In this document: positions 55,328-64,000 of the stretch, one piece after another
How positions within the stretch are numbered: the first letter of the stretch is position 1
How the letters are laid out: each line of letters starts with the position of its first letter
Origin: Corticium candelabrum
Lineage: Eukaryota > Porifera > Homoscleromorpha > Homosclerophorida > Plakinidae
Length of the DNA: 64,000 nucleotides
NCBI RefSeq assembly: GCF_963422355.1
Contig: NC_085099.1
Location: forward strand, 5,188,625-5,252,624
Direction: 5' to 3'
Program-made: the position numbers and the translations under genes
The notes under the pieces: generated by a model
What the model was told of the DNA's origin: nothing
The model's input: the letters and a program-made list of their open reading frames with translations, nothing else
Database searches by the model: none

Positions 55328-58300
55328 TTACAGCAATCAGATACCGAGTAGTAGTAACCGTTAGATCCATAGTGCAGTTGTTGTGTATAATGTCCACGGC
55401 TCGAATGCCAAAGGAGTTTCTTGCAGCCGACAAGTGGTGGCTGTGGTAACCGCTTTCTGAGCTCCTAAAGCAAACACAATTTGTTTCAAAGGAGCCAGGA
55501 TCTCTTCACAAAGCTTCAGCAAGCTACCGGATGAGACATCTGACACAGGTGGCCTTTCACACTACGTATGTGGTTCGTGTAGAAGCAGACTGCTGACTTT
55601 CGAACGCGAGTGCAACAAACTTGAATCCACGAAGGAGTCCATTACGTGGACATACAGCAAGAGACTGTCTTGTTGGAGGTTCAAGATAGGAGTCATAGCG
55701 TCTCCAACAAGTTCATCTACTGTCAAGAAATCAGACGTAACGGCCAGTTCCCGATGGCTGGTGATGAAAGGTTAATTGTTACTTTTGTATTTGATCATTG
55801 CGGTCATCTGAGTTATATGTGAGTGCACATTTAGACCCTCATGAGAAACTGCTGGTGCTGCAATTTATTGCCCTTTCATGCACAAAATCGCACATACCGT
55901 CTTTGCTGGAAAATTTGCTGCAAAGAAGTCTGTAACACCTCATTGTGTACGTCGCGCAATGGCTTTACTGTCGTTACGTATTCCAGTGCCCATTTGTCGT
56001 TTACCTCAGCGACCATGTAAGAGTATTGTGACTCATTTAGCTCACTCTGGTCAATGCTAATTAGCTATTTGTTACAGGAGCTTCAGCCATTGTGGCAGCT
56101 GCACTGCCTCTGCCCATGCCTTTGTCAATGTCAACAGTAACTGAACACACCTGTACTTCTATATCAACTCGGTTTTAGCCACCAGTAAAGTGGGGTCTAC
56201 GCCATCGCTTGCTTCTACATCAGAATTTGCCATGCTGCATGAGCCCGTTTCGTACAATACAGTAAATGAAGTAGCTGTAGATGAAAGACCTGATCAAGCA
56301 GATTCTTTGACTGAGTCCGTTCAGTCTAGGTAAAGGTATACGTGCAGTCCGTGCGATGCATATTGTGCCCGTCGACTATATTGTTGCATTTGTACTCATT
56401 TAGGTGCAGGTGATTTACCCATCCAATACAAGTGATGTCATCTTTCGAACCAATACCATGGGCTGGGACTCTCTGACGTCTGACAGGATTGCTCGAGCTG
56501 CTATGAAAAATTCTTATGCTTTGCTCTTTTTGATCAAGGGAATTTGCAATCTTATCAACAAAGAGTGTGAAGAAATGTGCAGATCTTCTACTCACAGTTC
56601 ATTTCGCAACTCTTTTTTTAGTATGACATCGTTGACAATACACAAAACTGTTTATGAACTACAGACAATAGCACCTACAATAGTACATTATGGGAAAGTC
56701 TTAGGAGAGTCTGTTAGTCTTAATATGACTTTAATTGGCACCAATGAGAAATTTCAAGCATATTCATGTATGGCAGCAGCAAGTCTGCTTATGGCTCAAA
56801 ATTCTTACAATGTTACAATCTGTAGTCAGCATGATCCTTTTCAATTCAGGAGCCAAAGAGGGCATACAACAGACTGAACCGGTTGGGTGTTTGTACAGTA
56901 TCTCTCATAAGGTGACACTTTGAAAGGTAAAGTCAATGTCAGGAAATTTTAACACTTCAGTGCTCTGCTGGAAAAGAAATGCCCGTCATTCCACAATCAA
57001 TCTTTGCAGCCACAGACCTCTCTGACTGTTTATCACATGTAATTAACCTTTCACATTTTTGATAGCACAAGAAATGACAACATCTTTGGTAGTGAGACCT
57101 CTGACTCTTCTTCCATTTGTTGGGAACCTGAAGAAGGCTCAGAGCAGATGCCACACGTGAAGACCTTGTGCTTTCAACTGACAGGAGACAACTTGGACAT
57201 TTTAATCAAGACCAAGTACATGACTATTGACAGGAGAAACAAGTCTTTGCATCGGTTTAATATAATTGTTACAGATGAGCGAATTAGTTGACTACCATCT
57301 GCTAACTGCAAGGCCTAGGTGTCCTATTTTGTCTGTTCCAGGCTCTGCTTTCTTGCCATCTTTAGATGACTATGCATAGCTGTGAAAAGAGTTTGCAATT
57401 ATGGTGTAAAGGATTATCACCAAGTACCTGCCTGCTTTCTCACGTTTTGCAAAATACGTTATAAATCATATTGAACACCAAGTATACCAAGCAAGCTTGT
57501 AAGAACTGTTTGGGCCTTCTTGAGTTTAATGAAAATTAGCAGCAGGACATGGGGAAATTTGGAGCATGTAAATCAAACGTATGTTTTCTATAGCTTGGTG
57601 GTGGTCAACTGACTGCAGAGAATCCGGAGTTCTCAGTTGGTAGTTATTAATGGTGCAACATCTTATAAAAGGCTTGAGGAAGTATTTACTCATGCTCAGG
57701 AATTTTGTAATTTGCAGCATGAACTTTGTAAACCTTATATTTACAAGTGTTATGATACTCAAAGTACAAACGATGTGGGAATTCTCTATCATTTAGGAAA
57801 CAGCCTTGATTGCAGTGACATTGCAAGAGATATTCCCATAAATGCTACCGATCTTGTAGATCGTTTGTAAATGCTGTTTTGGATGGCTATAATCTGGCAG
57901 CAGCTGTCACTCATAAATTGAAGGACTTTGATGATTCGGCTGTTTCTCTGGGATGCCTCAATAACTGGAAGCAACTTGGTTTCACGACAAAGTTTAGGCA
58001 TGGTGGACAAGTACGTTCTTCAGTGGATAGAAATCAAGAAACATGCTTCAGCCTTGATCAGTACTGTACAGTATGGTTTTCCATAAATTGCAGAAAGTAC
58101 AGTTGAACAACCATCTCTAACTACTGTGCCTTCTTGCAACATGCAGTGTGCCTAGAATGCATGACACCTACTAGTTTAGTAAATTTTGTCTATCAGTCAG
58201 CAAGCTTGAGAAGCTACTGTACCAGTCTATGGTCTCTTCCTGCGCAGACTGACGTTGCTCATGCAGTAATGTCAGGAGAACAACATGCAATGAAATCTCT

Positions 58301-59421
58301 GTCAGTGACATTAGACAATGCTCTGTCACGTAGAGAATGAAAGCCAGCACTCAACGCAGCAGCAGCAGCAAGAGCAATCATCATTCAAGTATTCAAGAAA
58401 ATGAGGCAGGATTTGGCTATGTCGTGACTCTGAATGTCTTTAGTGTTCCAGTCTAAGCTTGCTCATTGTAAACATGAAAGTAACGTGCATCTACTTGTCA
58501 TTTCTGACAATAATGAATCAAATATTGACGAAACAGACATCGCTCATGATTCAACTACTGCTGCTGAAGACAATGTGTTTAGTTGTGTTTCTAATTTTTG
58601 GGAAATGGCTCTTTTGAAACGAGATTTGAAGATGCCGTTTCAGAAATGAATGGGGAGAAGTTTGTGGAAATTCAACTTTTTACACTTCAAAGAGGCCAGA
58701 AGAACAAAGTATACTCTAGAAGCTTTCTACTTTGTAGCTGCAGATGACATTGCTGAGCTGTAGTGAAGTACACCGTCAACTTTGGAACAGAGGCTTCAAT
58801 TTCCATGGAGGCATTGACAATAGCATTCCTTTAGACTTATGGTGGAGCATAATAACAACATAGTCGAGGAACCAATTGCTAATTAAGGTGCTAATGTCTC
58901 TTTTGCTTCAGCTCAGGTGGTAAGTCGTGCTTTACAAGGCATCGAAACTGTTCTTGACAATTTGCATGTGGCTCTACAAGTTCGTCGGGAATCTTGGGAA
59001 GCATGCTAGGATTGACAAGCAGAAAGATGTGCATTTGACTGCCAATGAAGCTTTGAAACAGAAGATGAGAGCATATTAGCCCTGTAGGAGCAGACAAGAC
59101 ATTTACAAAGATGAAGTGAGATGTCTTACAAGGACTCAAACTTAGCTCACTTCTAACTTGGATTAAGAAGCAGAAGCAGACACTTTATGTCCAGGAATTG
59201 GAACAACCTGTTTCATATTTGACTGCCTAGGAAATCTTGTTGTGCTTAAGGTTTGCTTTGTTTTGGTGTTTTACTTTTTTGAACAATTTTTGGTATGTAT
59301 AGGATTAGCTTTAGTAACTTCTCATATAGTTTTAGTTTTAGTTATGGTAACTTTTTTTATAGTTTTAGGTTTAGCTATAGTACAAGTATGTACATATAGG
59401 TGCAACTGCATGTGCAATTAA
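55328..59421. other. 4.1-kb segment present only in unit B, decayed coding
   Basis: Unit A reads straight across this point (AACCAC|GCTAGGCC near 19,077). No target duplication is visible, so this is either an insertion in B or a deletion in A. The best frame is + 56,404-56,877, with DSLTSDRIARAAMKNSYALL, AYSCMAAASLLMAQNSYNVT and, after a shift, AYNRLNRLGVCTVS. The last part resembles a motif style seen in poorly described transposon ORFs of marine invertebrates. Later + strand fragments (SFAKYVINHIE-like, VINGATSYKRLEEVFTHAQE, NWKQLGFTTKFRHGGQV) lie in several frames with stops. It is probably a dead mobile element, unclassified. Confidence 0.45.
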
Positions 59422-60049
59422 GCTAGGCCAATACAAATTAATTAATGTGTTTCATGTGGATGACTCAAAGTGATCGAGGGATCTCCCGTGCATGGCAGGC
59501 ATGCCAAATTATTGCATGATAGAGATTTAGTGAAAATTAGTTCCAAGCAAGACAAATTAATTAAGTCAAATCTGAATGACAGAGTGTCTGTTGCTACTAA
59601 TAAATTGACAATATAATTATTATACATTTACAGTAGTGTCTTTGACGAGATAAGCCAGCACTATTATACTGTTTATAATTCTATACCAAATCAATAATAT
59701 CAAAAACATCTTATCTTTTACCTTAGCTTCATTTAGCTCTGGCAACAAGTCTGTCACTCTGCAATTTACCCTGGTGGCTATAATGCAGTTAACTGTTTCC
59801 TGGCTAAGGACGGCTTATATCAACAGGACATGTATAGTAAGGCTGTTGGTCCAACGACACTAAAAGCGTTTCCTATCTCAATTGATGTAAGCAGCATTGC
59901 TGCATCAGTATGACAGACTGAACGGGACTTTCGATCCCTTCTCGTCCTCTTGATCAACACCAAAACACTCTAACATACCTGATCAGTTATTCTCATCTTC
60001 ACGTCTCTGCACAGATATCACAACAGTTATGTTGAATTTATACAGAAGC

Positions 60050-60903
60050 AGAAGCTGCTCCATTAGAAGACAACAAGAGATGTCGCCGACAAATGTTTGA
60101 ATTCATCAGATCTTGTACATACTGGAATCAACATGAGCCAGTTGTTGTTCATGGTAATGTAAGAGGCAGACTCTGAGTTGCATCTCGACCACATCACCCT
60201 ATATTTTGCGTGTATATTTGCTTCCAAACAGTTGGAGGGACTATTGTGGAGGACTGTGTACAGTTCCTTGACATCAATATCCATTCCCAAGGTATTGGTA
60301 GCAAACACTACTTGGTACTTCCATTTGGTGTCTGAAAGTGATTCCAATTTTGAGCTCTTTGTTTGCCTCAGGTCTGCTGGAATGAAACATCTCTAACAGA
60401 CAGTTTCCATTCTGTTATCGCTTTCAGGAAAGAATGTGTTTCCTCCTAAAGAATGCTGAAAGTGAGTGTTTAAAATGCACAAGCATTTTGAGTTTTGCAG
60501 TACACAAGAACTCTAGAACAAATTAATTCCCAAAGTATGCAATCATTTGAGAACCCAACAGAAAGTCGTTTCTGGATATGGATGCACTTTCTTGACGCAC
60601 AGGAAGATGTTGGGCTTATTTGAACTCTTGACAATTTGCACTGCATTGCGTAGACCCAAAGTTTGATTTAGGATACTTCTTGTAGCAGTGGAAGCTGTTG
60701 CCGTTAAGGCCAGACATGGAACGTCCAACAACGGTCTCAACTCACCTATGAGACCACACCAAACACGGAAAGGGTCGTCGTCATGACCATCAGTGCAGTC
60801 AAAGCTCACTCCACCCCTACAGATCCACATAACATGTAAACTCGCTATGGCCCACATGACTATAAAATAGAGTCTAAATCTTCAAACTCACCACTGCACG
60901 ACA

Positions 60904-60994
<91 letters not shown>

Positions 60995-61345
60995 TCATTG
61001 ACGACAACTGCCACAAATCTCTGTCGCAGATCAGATCTCTGTAGTGCCGTTTGCTACTCTCAAGAACCAACAAGAACTTCAGGGCTTTTATGACTTAATG
61101 GGACTTTCCCTGCCTTGATATCTGCATCTTTAGACATGGACTGACCGACAATGGTAGCTTCTGTGCCGTTGCGAGTCAAAAAAGCGACCTGATTTCTCAT
61201 TAGCAACTTCAAAGGCAGATCGCTGGAAGCCGTTTGCAGCCAGTCGACAACAAACAAACGGAAGAACATGAAAAATAAGTGACTTGCCGAATCCGGTATC
61301 ATATGAAAACAAGCAAAGACATCATGACCCTGTACTAATTAGCGT
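60050..61345 (-). pseudogene. RecQ-like DNA helicase, broken copy, unit B
   Basis: It is collinear with 22,150-23,540. Here motif I is intact (YDTGFGKSLIFHVLPFV). SKDADIKAGKVPL stays in frame where unit A is shifted, and CLALTATASTATRSILNQTL (motif III) is closer to the family than in unit A. The DEAH region is destroyed: Asp is replaced by Asn and a (TG)n run of 84 bp follows. The motif VI region is shifted, leaving MWSRCNSES. The complementary damage in the two copies shows separate decay from a less damaged ancestor. Confidence 0.8.
60909..60992. repeat. (TG)n microsatellite inside the RecQ relic
   Basis: There are 42 TG units. Unit A has only TATGCGCTTC at the aligned place (about 23,036). 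The run grew from the codons right after the DEAH box. Confidence 0.95.
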
Positions 61346-61495
61346 AAAGCAAGCAGTTGAAGGGGCTTCAAGACTTTAAATTCTAGATTGCGTCTTTCGT
61401 TTAGTAATTAGAGTAGTCGTAGGTAGTTGTACATGTATCACTTTCCTGAAAAGACTATAGATACAGATACGAACATGTGCAGAATGTGTGCAGTT

Positions 61496-61640
61496 CCTCA
61501 ATGTAGAATGTATACCTCGATGTAGAATGTATACCTCGATGTAGAATGTATACCTCAACATAGAATGTATACCTCAATGTACAAATTGTACCTCAATGTG
61601 TAAATTGTATACCTCATTATGTAATGTGCATACCTGAATT
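61496..61640. repeat. Minisatellite, unit ~19 bp
   Basis: There are about seven copies of ATGTAGAATGTATACCTCG/A-like units, the last ones diverged (AATGTGTAAATTGTATACCTC). It is absent from unit A. Confidence 0.85.
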
Positions 61641-61754
61641 TGCTAGACACAAATAAGAAGTACATGACTGTTATTAATTGTATGATGTATATATCTGGAT
61701 TGTATTAGCCACTGATACCTAGGACACCTCATAATTTGACACTAATCTCTCACC

Positions 61755-61919
61755 ATCCCAGCTCTTCTTTCCTCCCATTCTCCCCTCCCATCACGTGCAG
61801 ACAGCAGTCTGGAGTATCGAGGCTAAAGGTAGCACTCTATGCCAATTATTATCCGGGCTTTAAAATCATGCCTAACTATCCTGTATAGAAAACGTTCTGT
61901 GGGCATTCACTATGGCCTA
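61755..61919 (+). promoter_or_regulatory. Conserved upstream region / putative promoter of receptor C
   Basis: It matches 23,945-24,120: pyrimidine tract, CACGTG at 61792-61797, GCAGTCTGGAGTATCGAGGCT and AATTATTATCCGGGCTT. It ends directly at the signal-peptide ATG. Confidence 0.5.
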
Positions 61920-61986
61920 ATGAAGGAAGCCTTGCTACTGTCCATGACATGTTTTCTGCTTTTGTGTTTGCATGACGTTTGCACAG
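61920..61986 (+). CDS. Receptor C exon 1: signal peptide (gene continues past window)
   Basis: ATG at 61920 gives MKEALLLSMTCFLLLC then LHDVCT, with donor CAG|GTAAAC in phase 1. It is the third tandem copy of the receptor. By alignment with unit B, its first TSP1 exon should begin about 300 bp beyond the right edge. Confidence 0.75.
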
Positions 61987-62842
61987 GTAAACTGCTGTTA
62001 ACAAGTAAGTCTCATATTGTATGAGTTGAGAGCAGTCTTTCTTACTCATCTACGTTTCTGTGCAGCTGCTGCAGAGTTTGTTGCATTTTTAGTTTAATAT
62101 CAAATAACATTTGAAACACCTAATTGTTGCCCTACAATACTCCGTACTGCTTGGTTACAATGTTGGTACAGTTACAGTATTCTATGATTTTAGCTATGAG
62201 CCATATTGATTTAGCAAATAACATACTCAAAGGCTCTTGCTAACTAACTCCTGGTTGCAAATTTTTGGTCTGTGTGACTACCTATTTTTTGGTGTGTATT
62301 TGGAATTGACTATGCCTTCTGTGGAGCTAGTCACAGAGCAGTACTTCTGTTTGGTTGCACACCACAACTACAGACAATCGGCAGACAACCAATAAAGGCA
62401 GCTAACATTCATGAGAGTTTAATCACTAGAACAGTATTTCGTGTTTGCAGTTATCTCCTTTTGTCGAAAGTAAAGAATAAAAACTTGTTTGTAATGGCCA
62501 GCGCTAAATCTATGGTGTTTCCTACTCACTACAATAATTATAGGGGAACTTAACATGAAAGGAGAGGTTTTGGGTGTGGGATAGGAAGCATTTCTTGTAT
62601 ACCAATTGGCACTAGCCTCTTGTCACCAGGCTACTGTCTTCTAGCTATCTGTTTGGTGTTGAGATGGTTGGTATGGTTTTTTGATGTCACTGTTCTGCTC
62701 CTCAACTAATGATGGGGACTAACCGCCTATTAATAAGCTGTTGATGACAGATGTGGGGAATGGAGGGATCTAACTAATAAACGAGAGCTTTAATTAAACC
62801 ACCACCACTAGTAAAATATAGTAACCTAATCTTCTATACCGG
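61987..62842. other. Receptor C intron 1, left part
   Basis: The first 180 bp give the empty site for the Helitron complex of unit B. From about 62,165 it aligns with 33,155-33,890. No gene is seen. Confidence 0.6.
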
Positions 62843-63846
62843 TGTCACAGGAAATTTCGTCCGGGTAACAAACCCCCAAGATTGAATCCTAGGATTTACT
62901 CTACCTCCCGGAGCTGCCGTCCTAGGATACGAGCTGTCCTCCTAGGACATTTTCTCCTGGGCATGTACGTGTACTGTCGAACGCGGATTTTGACTAATGG
63001 CAAACAATGTAGAGTACCAGGACATTCTGCGCTACGAGACCAACACGGAGACTCAGGGTAAATATAGACCAGGGATTGGACAGAATGAGAGAAGGAATAG
63101 TCACGACAAAGCTTCTCACTACGTTGTACATCGACACTATACGTCGTGGCAAAAGACGAAGGTTTAGGAACAGAGAGACACCAACGAGTCGTCTATAAGA
63201 AGGAGGATAAGGCAGAAGTTATTCGATGTGTTACTGCGGAGTCGACAGAACAAATCAGACAGAATCAGACGAAACTTAGGAAGCACTTGTCTCATTGCTT
63301 TGATGCTGAAGAGTTTTGCCTTTTCCAGAACACTTGCCTTTGGTGTGAAAAAGAACAGGATGGCAACTGTATTCTATATTGGAGCAGAGTGCTCTTGTAC
63401 ATCTTTAACTACTGACATATCACAATGCGTCTACTGCGAGAAGTGGTGTCACACGGCATGCACTGACAGCGGAGTCTGATGGCGACTGGTTTTGTTGCAA
63501 TGAATGCTTGTTTAATTAATTAATTAATGTATCACTTTTAAACATGTGCAGTGACTAATCATGTAATGATAGAAATTACGTAAAACGTTCTTTGCAGACA
63601 AGAGTTCAGTTAATTGTTAGCCATATGAATTGTATGTGTGGTTATAAATTAATTCAATAGTTCGACTGCACTTACAAATGACTATGGCTCTAGTAGCAAC
63701 ACTCCACAATGACATTTCATACTATCAGAACAATTCTTCTGGAACAGGAGGTAACTTCCTAGGACAATTCACCCGAGTGGAGATTATGTCCTGGGACAGT
63801 TTCTAAGGGGGAGCTTCTGTCTGAGGGGTGGTCCTGTCCTGGGACA
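62843..63846 (+). mobile_element. 1,004-bp TIR transposon with PHD-like frame, unit C only
   Basis: The ends are TGTCACAGGA and (reversed) TGTCCCAGGA, flanked by CCGG and TCGG (a 4-bp target duplication with one change, or 3 bp CGG). Unit B has the empty site CTATATCGATATCTG near 33,895. Sub-terminal blocks repeat TCCTAGGA/TCCTGGGA. Inside, a + frame from about 63,146 leads through a shift to ECSCTSLTTDISQCVYCEKW, CHTACTD and, after one more base shift, GDWFCCNECLFN then TAA. This is a Cys-His arrangement like a PHD zinc finger at a protein end. It is probably the remnant of a transposase C-terminus. Confidence 0.65.
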
Positions 63847-64000
63847 TCGGTATCTGAGTTAACCTTACCACGTGGTCAACAGGCATGCATGAAAGGTGAA
63901 CATTAACTAATCTAGCCTAACAGTGACTGTGGAAAATGCCAATTAGCACTAGAGCTTCAGCCATGTTGAGTGCTGGGGGCTTGAGCCCAGGGACGAGTAT
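63847..64000. other. Receptor C intron 1, right part
   Basis: It aligns with 33,897-34,050. No coding sequence is present. Confidence 0.6.

Overview
The window is eukaryotic, AT-rich, animal nuclear DNA. Genes have many small introns of about 60-100 bp with GT-AG ends, almost all phase 1, and the proteins combine thrombospondin-1, fucolectin-type F5/8C-like, Ig and fibronectin III domains, which is a metazoan set. The mix of DIRS, Crypton, Helitron and cut-and-paste elements suggests an early-branching invertebrate such as a sponge or cnidarian. That placement is inference; nothing here fixes the species.

The dominant structure is a tandem segmental duplication with a unit of roughly 35-38 kb. 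Unit A runs from the left edge to about 23.9 kb and lacks its 5' end. Unit B runs from about 23.9 to 61.75 kb. Unit C starts near 61.75 kb and is cut by the right edge. Each unit carries, in order: a + strand receptor gene of more than 20 exons; about 3 kb of gene-poor DNA; a short unrecognised two-exon minus-strand coding remnant; a broken, intronless minus-strand copy of D-2-hydroxyglutarate dehydrogenase; a relic of another receptor's last exon; and a broken minus-strand RecQ-like helicase. The signal-peptide exon of the next receptor follows.

The receptor, complete in unit B (24,121-47,974), reads: signal peptide, [TSP1 - FTP lectin-like - Ig] twice, TSP1, Ig, Ig, five FN3 domains, a membrane-proximal domain like that of receptor tyrosine phosphatases, one TM helix and a short tail. 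The tail has no kinase or phosphatase domain and carries two YxxM motifs. Receptor A is open over the part that is present. Receptor B has an in-frame TGA at 46,300-46,302, just before the membrane-proximal exon. Unit C shows only the signal-peptide exon and part of its long first intron.

Mobile DNA fills the introns and intergenic stretches and works as a clock. Two fold-back elements, an antisense Crypton-type recombinase relic and the RecQ copy are shared by units A and B, so they predate the duplication. Unit-specific insertions came later: a 1.8-kb element with a 9-bp target duplication (A), a non-LTR retrotransposon tail (A), a 1.04-kb hAT-like element (B), a 1.0-kb TIR element with a PHD-like frame (C), and a nested Helitron/DIRS/Helitron complex in the first intron of receptor B. 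Within that complex a 1,049-bp Helitron has inserted exactly into the YLDD active-site codons of the DIRS reverse transcriptase.
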